Shown here piece after piece: positions 57,601 through 63,870 of a DNA stretch of 64,000 nt. The notes under the pieces were generated by a model. It saw nothing but the letters and a program-made list of their open reading frames with translations. It was not told the DNA's origin and did not search any database. Position 1 is the stretch's first letter. The number at the start of each line of letters is the position of its first letter. The DNA is from Hofstenia miamia. Its lineage: Eukaryota; Xenacoelomorpha; Acoela. The position numbers were made by a program, and so were the translations under genes. The stretch spans positions 1,822,115 through 1,886,114 of the forward strand of contig SCFE01000066.1 of the NCBI GenBank assembly GCA_004352715.1, given 5' to 3'.

Positions 57601-59481
57601 ACGAATTCATTTTTACAAAATCAATTTAAATATTAAAAATCATTTGAACAAAGCTCTTTATTTCAGATTTTCATGCAAAAACTTAGAAAAGTATTAGTTT
57701 ATAGAATACAAAAGAAATTTAACTCAATACATGGCAGAAGAAATTTTAAACATTTATATATTTTTGTCGAAACTACCTATTTTAGTAATTCTCATGTTAA
57801 AATATTGAAACAATTACAGTGCATTAATAGTCCAGTAGAAGTTTTCCTGATAAGTAAAGTATTTTTTAAAATGCGAAGCCTTTTATCGTGTCGTTCATTT
57901 AGGCTGTTTCAAATTGTATTACAGAATCTGATATTCAGGAGCTTAATAAACCAAATGAAGGTTAACTGTAAACGATTTAAAAACTGCAGATTTTTCTCAA
58001 ATTTCCGAATTTAAGTATCCCGCAAAAGAAATCAAATTTCATTTCATAAATTATGGGGTTTTTTCATTGGTAGCGAAAACGTTAACTTTTTATAAAACGT
58101 TTTTGAATGTGTGTTGTTTTTTATTACAAAATGATAATTTTTTTATTTATTTCCTATTGGATATTGCAAGGTAATTTAGCATAAGTTTTTTTCATTTGTT
58201 TCTATTTTCTTTTCCAAAATGTTTTTTCTTTCCAACAGCAAACTCATCAACATTGTTACATGCTGATATGCGACTATCAACACTTTGATAAAATTGTTAT
58301 TGCACCCTAGATCTTATGTCTAATGAAATAATCACTACAATTTGTAGAGCTGAGTCTTTCCAGTCTGAGATTTTCTACATGAATGAGGCTACGGATTTTC
58401 ATCTTTTATCGTTTGTTTTTATAGTGTTTGTTACCGATTGCTATTTTACACATCTGTTTGATTTACACATAGTTTAAATAGTTGGCTATTTAATTAGTGC
58501 TATACTTGGCCTGTTCAACACAAAATTAACACTTGCAAGGCATAATTACATTTGCATTACTGCAACCTCTCACAAATATGGTCAATTATGTTGAATTAAA
58601 TGTTATCACATGATTGTATTGCGTTAAGTAGCCTTTACATTGTGTACACAAGTTATTCATAGCAATTTTTCCGGATTGTCCTGCAATTTACAGGGTGTTA
58701 GAGAATGCTACATGGGTTAGGATTCCTATACTAATGTCAGCGTTGGAAAAAATCTTCTATGCAAAAAACGTTTTTAGTTTTTCAAAATGTGCTTTTTCAA
58801 GAGAATTCAAAACTAGTGATTTTCGCTGGAAAGGTTTTACATTTTCTTTAGAGTAAATTAAGATGAATTGTTATGGCATTCACTCGGGTTGAAGGTAGGT
58901 TGTGAAAAATATCAGAAAAATTAGTACAAAACAAGCATTTGAGAGGGTGTTTTAAGCATGTTTTAACCAGCATATGTATTTTTAAGCAATATAGTCATTG
59001 CCAAATAATATCTTGCTAGTTTCGGTTGAGAATACCACATATAGATTTCAAAAGAAACAACATTTTATTCAATTTTGTTATTCTAATATCAAAAATATTG
59101 TTCTACTTTTAGCACAACGAACATTCATTTTTCATCAAACGTAGATGATAGATGAATAATAACCATTGAATGTTGGCCATTATAAATAAAGTACCTATTT
59201 TGGCTGACTAAGCCATTAGAATTATTTCAATATGTTCTTTGTTCATAAACATAGCCTGCTTCTAGATGTTTTATTATACATTTACAGCATTTATTTTAGA
59301 TATTCATGTAAAAAAGTCTTCATCAAGACCTTTTCCATCTTTTTTTGCGTACATGTCATTTTGTTTAAATTTTCACAGTCTCTTCACTGGACCATGCTTT
59401 TCATATACCTACTATGAAGATTTCATTCAAGGACATTACTACAATGGAAAGGAACGTCTTGCATACCAGCCGCAGCCATGG
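24351..59481 (+). CDS. MBOAT1/2-type lysophospholipid acyltransferase (partial)
   Basis: Membrane-bound O-acyltransferases of this type move acyl chains from acyl-CoA onto lysophospholipids in the endoplasmic reticulum. Five exons are visible: 24351-24493, 24601-24675, 25299-25406, 26464-26556 and 59300-59481. The first four join in frame (phase 2 at each junction) with GTAAGT-type or acceptable donors and encode several hydrophobic helices (Q-F-T-A-L-L-A-S-I-V-L; F-S-V-Y-S-S-F-L-V-L) and the family block M-G-Y-L-S-C-F-H-V-Y ... K-Y-K-L-D-I-S. The last encodes P-S-F-F-A-Y-M-S-F-C-L-N-F-H-S-L-F-T-G-P-C-F-S-Y, the conserved 'YLSYxxNFxxxxxGP' region of MBOAT1/2, then D-F-I-Q-G. The exon normally between these, with the T-Q-K ... 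H-D-G motif, was not found; phases (2 into 1) agree that at least one is missing. N-terminus, catalytic Asn/His exons and stop lie outside or are unassembled. Confidence 0.72.
26557..28220 (+). other. Start of the long MBOAT interval
   Basis: AT-rich sequence after the GTGAGC donor at 26557. No coding region or repeat recognised. Confidence 0.45.
28221..28406. mobile_element. hAT-type MITE
   Basis: The inverted ends TGGTTCTCAACC (28224-28235) and GGTTGAGAACCA (28392-28403) are typical of non-autonomous hAT elements. Flanking 8-bp words GTGTAGAT (28213-28220) and TTGTAGAT (28407-28414) match at seven of eight positions, as expected for an old hAT target duplication. The 186-bp interior is non-coding. 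Confidence 0.85.
28465..28663 (+). other. Exon-like hydrophobic segment, unassigned
   Basis: A pyrimidine-rich acceptor (ATTTTCAAAG) precedes and a strong GTAAGT donor follows a 199-bp open stretch encoding a hydrophobic, two-helix-like segment (S-L-I-A-I-S-F-C-L-S, F-P-F-E-K-L, V-H-F-I-G-L-Y-C-I-V-G-A-F-I-S-Y). Only one frame is open, and it would accept the phase of the MBOAT exon at 26556, but the sequence does not resemble the expected MBOAT block and its last codon before the donor is TGA. It may belong to another multi-pass membrane gene or be chance. Confidence 0.2.
29323..29393. repeat. (TA)n microsatellite
   Basis: An alternating AT run of about 70 bp broken by TACATTACATATATATGTAT in the middle. 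Similar runs occur at 30719-30750 and 54576-54610. Confidence 0.95.
29394..31117. other. Intronic or intergenic sequence with an ATCCA-rich patch
   Basis: No gene recognised. At 30320-30435 the plus strand holds at least six ATCCA words (most as ATATCCA, GATCCA or AATCCA) and ends GGCAACCCTG, which read on the minus strand is CAGGGTTGCC, a common hAT terminus. This suggests the subterminal region of a hAT element, but no matching left end was found. Confidence 0.4.
31118..31269 (+). other. Exon-like hydrophobic segment, unassigned
   Basis: After an ATTGTAG acceptor, an open stretch encodes two hydrophobic helices (L-I-V-V-I-G-C-I-I-V-F, F-I-I-I-V-I-G-A-L) and a polar tail (S-S-Q-F-S-K-R-F-Q-S-S-V-E-A-N-S) before a GTATTT donor-like site. 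It could be an internal exon of the same unknown membrane gene as 28465-28663 and 39673-39815, but the phases do not join directly. Confidence 0.18.
32451..32985 (-). pseudogene. LINE reverse transcriptase fragment
   Basis: The minus strand encodes M-S-Q-G-G-P-L-S-P-I-L-L at about 32905-32940, the block that precedes the catalytic motif in non-LTR reverse transcriptases, and further on F-Y-L-A-N-S-V-M-Y, R-L-H-I-F-K-T-Y-I-C-P-Q-L-L-Y-G-S-T-A-W, the thumb region typical of CR1/L2-like LINEs. Stops and frame changes lie between the two, and the region with the catalytic aspartates is largely lost. It is a dead 5'-truncated copy. Confidence 0.75.
32990..34752. other. No recognised gene
   Basis: AT-rich interval between the LINE fragment and the P-like element. 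The reading frames at 33294-33569 and 34237-34425 show no recognisable motif. Confidence 0.4.
34769..36400 (+). pseudogene. P/THAP9-like transposase, left copy with internal deletion
   Basis: Exon-like pieces in order: 34769-34975 (possible N-terminal part), 35124-35312 (A-L-G-R region), 35405-35580 (S-R-G-A-Y-R-H-L, L-P-S-L-R-T-I-Q-N-L-L-K, as in the THAP9/P block before the catalytic core), then 35640-35952 with M-L-V-D-E-V-Y-I-K, which holds the first catalytic aspartate of P-type transposases, ending C-D-N-N-R at an intron donor. At about 35972-35976 the sequence jumps to the C-terminal part that the right copy has near 37950, removing about 1 kb. Afterwards frameshifts and stops follow (for instance near 36085 and 36245). 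No THAP DNA-binding domain was recognised. The product cannot be active. Confidence 0.75.
36401..36730 (+). other. Tail of the left P-like copy, diverging from the right copy
   Basis: After about 36440 the left copy stops matching the right copy (which continues near 38485) and becomes a GC-richer patch (36450-36540) followed by unrelated AT-rich sequence up to the N at 36731. It may be flanking DNA from another locus brought in by misassembly, or a second insertion. I recognise no gene in it. Confidence 0.4.
36732..38599 (+). pseudogene. P/THAP9-like transposase, right copy
   Basis: The first ~220 bp repeat 35755-35977 with a few differences, then the sequence continues through the part the left copy lacks. 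Pieces: 36732-36949 ending C-D-N-N-R; 37018-37215 (V-N-R-R-F-I-N-L-V, F-F-F-L-I-D-S-I-H-L-M-K-S-L-R-N-N-W, equivalent to the P-type 'D-P-x-H-x-x-K-x-x-R-N' block); 37299-37575 (S-S-L-R-R-T-K-I-S-H-A-A-V-F-P); 37680-37920 (A-A-Q-V-I-K-D-M-G); and 38040-38599 (S-G-G-S-Y-Y-I-S-Y-S-D-I, then a C-x2-C pair, A-G-Y-L-A-H-R-Y). A TGA near 38036 interrupts the frame. Family members cut DNA using GTP as cofactor; activity here is not expected. Confidence 0.8.
38923..39672. other. No recognised gene
   Basis: AT-rich sequence to the right of the P-like element. Confidence 0.4.
39673..39815 (+). other. Possible terminal exon of a membrane protein
   Basis: A strong acceptor (TCCTGTTTTTAG) is followed by an open stretch encoding V-A-V-D-P-M-L-I-G-I-S-M-G-C-V-L-I-C-F-I-E-F-Y-V-H-F and a second hydrophobic helix, then TAA at 39813-39815 and AATAAA at 39845-39850. 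Acceptor, stop and polyadenylation signal together resemble a real last exon. I do not recognise the protein, and no confident upstream exon joins it in phase. Confidence 0.25.
39851..42679. other. No recognised gene
   Basis: AT-rich. T-rich reading frames at 39874-40071, 41094-41378 and 41856-42062 look like composition effects without motifs. Confidence 0.4.
42680..42955 (+). CDS. Hypothetical 91-residue Ser/Arg-rich protein
   Basis: An ATG preceded directly by an in-frame TAA opens a 91-residue frame with base composition clearly richer in G and C than its surroundings. The product is polar and rich in S, R, P and T (S-P-E-G-G-G-G-R; T-P-S-S-S-P-V-L-S-R-R-D; S-R-V-S-R-Y-S-R-S-S), with no hydrophobic segment, so it would be a soluble, probably disordered and phosphorylatable protein or an N-terminal exon of one. 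It is on the strand of the MBOAT gene and inside its long interval. I do not recognise the family. A decayed mobile-element ORF is possible. Confidence 0.35.
   Translation: MGHPLSTTTNDSHTLYRSPEGGGGRLICSAPATPYNRTPSSSPVLSRRDITYSMDSHPKVSVGRMPSVKEYKAFISRVSRYSRSSNRIEAS
43759..43902. repeat. 72-bp unit, two tandem copies
   Basis: Copies at 43759-43830 and 43831-43902 differ at one base (GCAC versus GCTC). Each ends in a palindrome-like ACATAGC-CTATGT. Confidence 0.95.
43903..44853. other. No recognised gene; possible hAT end
   Basis: CAGGGGTGGCAAATTTGC at 43962 resembles a hAT-type terminus, and a similar CAGGGGTGGATCCAG occurs at 46198. No partner ends or target duplications were found for either. 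Confidence 0.3.
44854..45830 (+). other. GC-richer block with open frames, unidentified
   Basis: Frames at 44854-45102, 45050-45442 and 45435-45626 overlap in different phases. The best-looking part (45261-45442) encodes P-L-P-L-W-P-S-K-D-T-N-G-G-N-L-R-E-R-L-L-A, then N-R-S-L-A-Q-L-L-N-R-W-R-Y, which looks like genuine protein-derived sequence. From 45450 to 45800 the DNA is markedly GC-richer than its surroundings. This is probably an undetermined retroelement or a processed fragment. I cannot name it. Confidence 0.3.
45831..48105. other. No recognised gene
   Basis: AT-rich. Frames at 46539-46724 and 47270-47503 show no motif. Confidence 0.4.
48096..48189. repeat. (TA)n microsatellite containing a 52-N gap
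   Basis: An alternating TA run enters undetermined bases at 48126-48177 and resumes after them. The gap is most likely unresolved repeat. Confidence 0.95.
48501..48670 (+). pseudogene. LINE ORF2 C-terminal tail
   Basis: The plus strand encodes, with stops, the pattern N-F-G-K-N-S-Y ... A-L-P-C-N-I-W-N-E-L-P-V, then P-S-D-L-K-T-F-K-K-H-L-K, which is the usual last part of ORF2 in CR1/L2-like non-LTR retrotransposons (F-x-K-x-x-x-x-x-A-x-x-x-W-N-x-L-P). Only this 3' end is present, as expected for the 5'-truncated insertions these elements make. Confidence 0.7.
48905..49812. mobile_element. TTAA-flanked non-autonomous element
   Basis: The left end GGGGAAATGTGGGACC and the right end (other strand) GGGGAAATTCTGG share eight terminal bases and sit exactly inside TTAA duplications at 48901-48904 and 49813-49816. 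At 908 bp with no transposase frame it is non-autonomous. TTAA duplications are made by piggyBac and Kolobok elements; the GGGG terminus resembles the transposase-bearing element at 51709-54139, so I favour Kolobok. Confidence 0.72.
49817..51506. other. No recognised gene
   Basis: AT-rich, no motif-bearing frame. Confidence 0.4.
51843..52160. repeat. Degenerate ~150-bp tandem repeats, each led by an 18-bp palindrome
   Basis: Palindromes TGTCAATAAATTTTGACA (51843), TGTCAACAAATTTTGACA (51994) and AGTCAATAAATATTGACA (52143) are 151 and 149 bp apart, and each is followed by TA-TAAATAA-like and then A-T-rich sequence containing CATTTTT or CATCGAATTTT. The repeat units are much diverged outside the palindromes. 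Confidence 0.65.
52271..52767 (+). pseudogene. Transposase catalytic fragment (GTWxKRGHxS type), frameshifted
   Basis: The plus strand encodes G-G-T-W-M-K-R-G-H-Q-S-L-Y-D-V-R-F-I-I-S, then after a one-frame change near 52436 G-K-V-L-D-Y-D-V-S-S-K-Y-C, C-T-K-T-Q-K-S-H-E-C-D, S-G-S-S-G-S-M-E and I-I-S-D-G-D-S-S-V-I-R. This is the conserved core of a transposase family annotated as 'Mutator-like transposase domain' in many invertebrate proteins; the D in S-D-G-D-S-S is presumably a catalytic acid. In intact family members a C-terminal part with the last acid follows; here it is missing or replaced. The frameshift makes this copy inactive. It is the only coding remnant of the surrounding TTAA element. 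Confidence 0.75.
52790..52807. promoter_or_regulatory. 18-bp palindrome, copy 4
   Basis: TGTCAATAAATGTTGACA lies just after the transposase remnant and repeats the palindrome seen three times upstream. It is a candidate protein-binding site of the element. Confidence 0.55.
53052..53403 (-). mobile_element. Nested mariner/Tc1-type fragment between 47-bp inverted arms
   Basis: The arm at 53053-53099 is nearly identical to the reverse complement of 53356-53402 (about two mismatches; core GAGCACGGTGTCATACTTCA). Between them the minus strand (53125-53328) encodes E-L-V-P-Q-S-P-H-S-P-D-F-N-M-C-D-R-F-I and K-L-K-E-H-V, the C-terminal catalytic block of mariner/Tc1 transposases. The N-terminal half is absent. 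The arms could be the element's own terminal repeats brought close by an internal deletion. Confidence 0.7.
53473..53490. promoter_or_regulatory. 18-bp palindrome, copy 5
   Basis: AGTCAATAAATATTGACA, the same sequence as the copy at 52143, to the right of the nested fragment. Confidence 0.55.
54252..54281. repeat. Perfect 13-bp hairpin
   Basis: ACTCCTAGATTAT (54252-54264), loop TATG, ATAATCTAGGAGT (54269-54281). CATG words flank both sides. It could be the centre of a fold-back element or a structured RNA. No U-run follows, so a terminator is unlikely. Confidence 0.85.
54784..54830. repeat. 16-bp imperfect inverted repeat
   Basis: CACGCTGTCGTTAAGA (54784-54799) pairs with TCTTAGCGACAGTGTG (54815-54830) at 14 of 16 positions. 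The words GACAGTGTGAAAC and related ones recur nearby (54895-54945), suggesting part of a small decayed element. Confidence 0.6.
55278..55300 (+). mobile_element. Possible Tc1-type terminus
   Basis: CAGTTCCTCTCAAAATTATT directly after TA resembles the conserved start of Tc1-like inverted repeats. No matching right end or transposase was found, so this is a solo end at best. Confidence 0.35.
55301..56271. other. No recognised gene
   Basis: AT-rich, with several GTCCGAAA/TTTCGGAC-like words (55456-55500, 55950-55985) of unknown meaning. Confidence 0.35.
56272..56420. other. Poly-C run followed by a 131-N gap
   Basis: Eighteen C (56272-56289) run directly into undetermined bases 56290-56420, most likely a sequencing failure in a homopolymer or GC-rich repeat. 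Frames across it are artefacts. Confidence 0.97.
56421..59299. other. Interval before the last visible MBOAT exon
   Basis: AT-rich; the frame at 57673-58014 has no recognisable motif. A GC block at 57249-57280 (CCCCGGGCCCCGCGCTGGCT and AAAGCCGGCTCTG) stands out and, on the other strand, resembles the CAGAGCCGGCTTTA end of some hAT elements. Confidence 0.35.
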
Positions 59482-60660
59482 GTATGCCTTGTGGTTATTC
59501 CTATGTAGTTTTTTTTTAGTTCTCTACAAAGTTTTGAACACGTTTTTCCAATGATTTTATAAATGATTTTTTTTCATATCCGTATAGAATTTTATGGAAA
59601 GTTTGGAAAATTTTTTTAAGATTTCTTCATTCGTAATTTCATGACCAACTTTCAACAGAAAGAGTGGCAAAACTTACATTTCCTTATATATTTATAAAGC
59701 GAGAAAGGATTGTTGATAAGTTTATCAATATTCATTGTTTGCTATTATATTTGTTCAGCAAAATCTTAGTACCTTGACGTGATTCTGTCTAACAGCAAAA
59801 AATGCATTGTTTATAACATTGTAAACGGGTTCTTTTTCGTAAATATGCATTTTTTGTCAACCCTGGTTCTGTATAATTGTAGCAATAATTTATTCTATAC
59901 ATTAATTATTGAGTGAATAATCTTGATATTTTAAACTTAATATAATATAAAATTTTATTTTAACTCCTTTCAGTCTTTAGTTGTTATGTCATGGTTAATA
60001 TTGTTTAATTGCAATAAAATCTTAATTTCAAGATTTACTTTATATATTATTGAAACTTTATTCTTAAATAATGTAAAACTGTTCGTTCAGTTTTATTTTT
60101 ATGAGATTATGAGTGTCAATAACCGTTTCGATTACGTTTAATGGGCGTTGTTATGCACGCAAGTGTTAGGCCCGCCTAATGCATTGTTTAATTTTAAATT
60201 TTAACGCTGCAGTTAATAATTTTCTATAAGCAATGGCTATAAACACTAACATCAGATGGGGTTTATCTGAATTTTCAACGAGATAAAATTGATTTGGCCC
60301 TAAAAATTGAAGCATTTGATAATTACAAACAAAAGTTTACAAATAAAAATAGTCACCGAGGTTTTCAAAATAATTAAGCTCTTGAAGACTGCCCATAAAA
60401 AGGTTCTCAGTAACACTAATATATTGAATATTCAATGGTTGCTTGGTATGGTATATGTTGAGTTATATTGCTGAAACCATTGAAAATATGATTTTCCCTG
60501 AAATTTTCAGTTCGATATCAGTTTTTTGTTATTAGCAAATCATTTGATGATGTCTTTATGCTATTCTACAGTAATCTATGCTCTGTCGACAGAATATTAA
60601 AATTGCCCAAGTTTTTTCATTATTTTAGAGACTATTAATGGTAATTTATAGCTTTCGAAG
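59482..60660. other. Downstream of the MBOAT exon, no further exon found
   Basis: After the GTATGC donor no further MBOAT exon (catalytic Asn or His regions) was recognised here or to the window end. The gene must continue beyond the window or be truncated. Confidence 0.45.
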
Positions 60661-60661
60661 A

Positions 60662-60720
60662 ACACTCCTACTCAACTGGACTGGTAATCCAGAAAGGATT
60701 TGATCTACTTCTGGTTAACT
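60662..60720 (+). repeat. tRNA-Thr-like sequence (pseudo-tRNA or SINE head)
   Basis: CTGGACTGGTAATCCAG (60676-60692) forms a perfect five-pair anticodon arm with a seven-base loop, U33, anticodon GGU and A37, exactly as in tRNA-Thr(GGU). The flanking D-arm and T-arm are poorly preserved (GGATTTGATCTAC instead of a GGTTCGAATCC box), so this is a pseudogene or the tRNA-derived head of a SINE rather than a functional tRNA. Confidence 0.4.
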
Positions 60721-61119
60721 ATCTGCAAGTTATGTACTGCAACAAAAATACATACGAAATAATGCCAATATGAAAATTCCTAGCTCTTCGTGAAATTTTG
60801 CAGTTACCAAGTACAAAAGATTCATGCTGCTGCAGCAACAGGATGATCCGCTCCAAGAAATATTATCTTGTCATGCCGCCGCATGTCATGAACATATACA
60901 ACCATACAGCATATTCATTTGCAAGTTCTTTTCAGCAATTCGATAGCTTAGATGTTTAATAAACTCTCTTTTGAAAGCTGAGGTCCCTCAGTGTAACTGA
61001 GACCTGCCCAACATCAATCATTTTTCTTTAATACTTCCTTATGTTCTCTTGCTCATATGTGCGGAAGGTATCATTTGAGTTTCTGTTGGTATTGGTAACA
61101 GCACAAGTGTTGAATACCC

Positions 61120-61440
61120 TTACAATGTACATTGACTATAGCTACAGAAACCAACTGCAGACACATCATGTCTACTTCCATCCGCGGTATTTGTTATTTC
61201 CGTGAGGTGCGGCTCCTTTGTAACATCAACACAAACTTCTGAGAATGATTCTGCCATTAAGTCCCGTACAATGTTGTGTCGTCTGCCAACAAATTCTTCT
61301 GTTGGACATAATGATGCATAAGAAATGGGAATGTTTTGCCACACTCACTTGCTGTGGTCATGTCTGTTTGTTCAATATCATATCTTATGCGAATGAAATC
61401 TCGCGAATTAGTTTTTATTCAAGTGAAAACCACTACTTTA
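61120..61440 (-). pseudogene. Retroelement-associated domain fragment
   Basis: The minus strand encodes C-P-T-E-E-F-V-G-R-R-H-N-I-V-R-D-L-M-A, S-E-V-C-V-D-V-T-K-E-P-H-L and D-G-S-R-H-D-V-S-A-V-G-F. I recognise this as the conserved 'CPxGGFxxxRHNxxRDLxA ... EVCxxVxxEPxL ... DxARLDxxARGFW' region found next to reverse transcriptases in many invertebrate genomes. A degraded CGK-F word lies further upstream on the same strand. Only this piece is present, and the second key acid region (R-H-D for R-L-D) is changed; it is inactive. It is similar in kind to the tail at 19811-20310. Confidence 0.62.
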
Positions 61441-61561
61441 TTTAGCAGCAAAGTTAGCAGAAACAGCATCTTTTGTGAATGACAAATTTGACGATTGCTT
61501 TTTGTTCAGAAGTAAGAATGTTTAGAAGTTTGTTTATTTCAACTCTTGTTTTCAGGTATTG

Positions 61562-62140
61562 TTAAAGAAGAGATGTTTGTTCCGACTGCATAGTGTTTGT
61601 TAAAAGTGATGACTTAAACAGAATTCTATTCTTAAGAGGGGCAGTAACTTCGCGATATTTGAAATAGTGTCTTGTAAGTCTAAGTATCCAATACATATTG
61701 TATTGCAAGGCACTTAGCAAGAGTTTAATAAATTTCTTTATTGAAGAGCTTTTTGGGAGTTCTTTCACATGGTCTCCACTGGCTCCACTTCGTTTAGTGA
61801 TACTAAGGTGAACCAAAAGACAATAAGCTCAAAATATAGTCAAAATTTACGCTTTTCAAAAATAATGGCAGAATTGGCAATTTCTGAAATAAAGTCAACT
61901 GCATACAATCAGTACTTTTAAATTGGTTATTTCTTAGAAATTGAATGCTGTTTTTCTCCCCGATTGCATATTTCTAAAAATTGCGCACAATGATTAACTA
62001 GGGGAGGCTCGTACATGGTGAGAGAACCAATTAATGTTGTGGTATTGAAAAAGTCTGGACATAAAAACACAGGTTTCTGTTTTCAGCGATACATGTATTA
62101 CATGTAATAGTTTTGCAGGATTCCAAACCGTACTAAAATC
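61562..62140. other. No recognised gene
   Basis: A minus-strand 84-residue frame (61562-61816) is open but shows no motif; the rest is AT-rich. Confidence 0.35.
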
Positions 62141-62149
62141 CACACGTTC

Positions 62150-62710
62150 AAGATTATGAAAATTATGCGGGACTTGTCAACTGAGTTTATATGTATCCCA
62201 AATGATAAACTGTTTTTCACCGTGTTCAATGAATCTGTCAATTAGAAAAAGAAAGTTTTTATGCAGTCATAGGAACTTAGCAATCCACAAGCGACATATT
62301 GAAACAAGTTTACAGCAAGGTTCATCAAGACAGCCAATCCTTATTGCTTCTCTGGACAAAGACTCTGCTGAAAAGGCATTGAAAAAATGAGATCGCCCGG
62401 CGCAGGGTGGAAGAAATTGCAAAGAACAAAGAAACTCGTGTCATAGATGTTCTGAATGATAAAGAACTCTACCTTGTAGTCAAGGAATCTGAAATCAATG
62501 GTTTCAAATATTTTTTCGTTTTTGGATTTCAATTGCAGCTCCAGAGTCTGTATTTGCACTAGTGTGTATAAAGCTTGATGGCCCGCCAAGTCAAGCAATT
62601 GTTTCGCAGCACATTGTTGAGGACTTGAAGAAAATTAGGATAGCAAAGAACAATTTTCTTTTGCTACTCTTTGACACTGCTGCACATATATTTGTTGTTT
62701 TGATTTTCTA
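62150..62710 (+). pseudogene. CGGBP1/hAT-like transposase fragment
   Basis: Across shifted frames the plus strand encodes F-I-C-I-P-N-D-K-L-F-F-T-V-F-N-E (a zinc-finger-like start whose cysteines are changed), K-R-H-I-E-T-S-L-Q-Q-G-S-S-R-Q-P-I-L, D-K-D-S-A-E-K-A-L-K-K, and then P-E-S-V-F-A-L-V-C-I-K-L-D-G-P-P-S-Q-A-I-V-S-Q-H-I-V-E-D-L-K-K and L-L-L-L-F-D-T-A-A-H, where D-T-A-A-H/Y is the conserved acid-bearing block of CGGBP1-like hAT transposases. At least two frameshifts and several stops mean it is inactive. Element ends were not found. Confidence 0.6.
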
Positions 62711-63030
62711 AATCTGTTAATTTTCATATTATAATCATCGAAAGTTCAGTGTCTTGAATTTTCTGTTAAGCTATTGAAAATATTTGCCGCAAAAAAACAT
62801 TTTATTCATAGAGGTTTGAATTTTGTGCCGTGCTCGTGCCTCACTGCATCCTTTCGTGCGTGCTCATGCCGAAATATCAAGCCACGGTTCCAACACTGCT
62901 AATATAATGTTGAAAGTTTGTAACACTCAATTTTATGGTCAATTAATTTGAAAATTTAACAGATTAATGTAAAAATCATCAGCATTGATGACTCCTTAAC
63001 AATGTTTCATCAGACTATCAACTTCTTTAG

Positions 63031-63867
63031 ATGCTGTCGACAACAGTTGACCGAATTATGGTAAACACAGAAAATTCTACATCGCTATGCAATACGTGTA
63101 ATAAAGAAATCGAAAACGAAGCTACGAAATTTTCATGCTATTCGTGCAGTACTACGTTACATCTGTCCAAGAAATGTACCGGGTTTTCCACTGGATGCGT
63201 AGATGCGATCATTCAATATAAAAGTCATTTTCTTACGTTTTGTACACAGTGTGTGGATAGCGGCAAGAAGGATCGATACAGCAGTAGTGGAGATGGCGGA
63301 ACATCAACCAAGGCATATGTTGAACAATTGGATGCTATTTACCAGAATACCGTCGAACAAATGCGCAAATTTGATGCCAAACAAACGAAGTGGATGGAAG
63401 AATTCAAACAGTCGTATCAGGAAAACGTAAATCTTAAGTTCAATAATAATTACATTTCGCGGATAGTAATGAGCGGAATTCCAGAATCTACGTCAGACAA
63501 CGGTATCACAAATGATAAAGAAATGGTATTACGATTATTTGACTTTTTGGGTGAAAACGCTGCTAATATTAAAGAGGTTTTTCGAATAGGAAAACGGAAT
63601 GACAGTCGCATCCGGCCTGTAATTGTCGACGTAGGTACGGTATGGTCTAAGCGTTGTTTTCTGGCAAAGGCTAACATGTTAAAGAACTTTAATGATTTCA
63701 AAGTGTTTGTCAAGGCTGAGTTGAGTCCAGAGGACAGAGTGATTGAGAGAGCTTTGTTAAATAGACGTTATAAGATGATAAATGATGACGGAATTGAACG
63801 CTCGAGGATCAAAATTCGAAACTTGCAATTGTTACTGGACGGCCAAGTTGTGCGATTGGATCAGTGA
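63031..63867 (+). CDS. LINE ORF1: PHD finger plus L1-type RNA-binding domain
   Basis: An intact 278-residue ORF1 of a non-LTR retrotransposon. Residues 20-74 form a canonical C4HC3 PHD-type zinc finger (C20, C23, C36, C39, H44, C49, C71, C74). Residues about 95-140 are a polar, Q/K/N-rich helix likely to form a coiled coil. Residues about 143-278 resemble the RNA-binding (RRM-like) and C-terminal domain of L1 ORF1 proteins: I-V-M-S-G-I-P-E-S, V-F-R-I-G-K-R, R-P-V-I-V-D-V, K-A-E-L-S-P-E-D-R, R-R-Y-K-M-I-N-D-D-G. ORF1 proteins coat the element RNA. The start may be 63031 or the second ATG at 63058. It ends at TGA 63865-63867 and the same frame continues into ORF2. The absence of internal stops suggests a young copy. 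Confidence 0.88.
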   Translation: MLSTTVDRIMVNTENSTSLCNTCNKEIENEATKFSCYSCSTTLHLSKKCTGFSTGCVDAIIQYKSHFLTFCTQCVDSGKKDRYSSSGDGGTSTKAYVEQLDAIYQNTVEQMRKFDAKQTKWMEEFKQSYQENVNLKFNNNYISRIVMSGIPESTSDNGITNDKEMVLRLFDFLGENAANIKEVFRIGKRNDSRIRPVIVDVGTVWSKRCFLAKANMLKNFNDFKVFVKAELSPEDRVIERALLNRRYKMINDDGIERSRIKIRNLQLLLDGQVVRLDQ

Positions 63868-63870
63868 CTA
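63865..63870 (+). promoter_or_regulatory. UGA-CUA stop context between in-frame ORF1 and ORF2
   Basis: The ORF1 stop is TGA followed by CTA. UGA-CUA is the best-known leaky stop context (alphaviruses and several animal readthrough genes). ORF2-type coding starts at the next codons in the same frame, so readthrough could make an ORF1-ORF2 fusion. Function is inferred from motif and frame only. Confidence 0.6.

Noticed and set aside
63450-63713. 87-residue minus-strand frame
   Set aside because: Antisense shadow of LINE ORF1.
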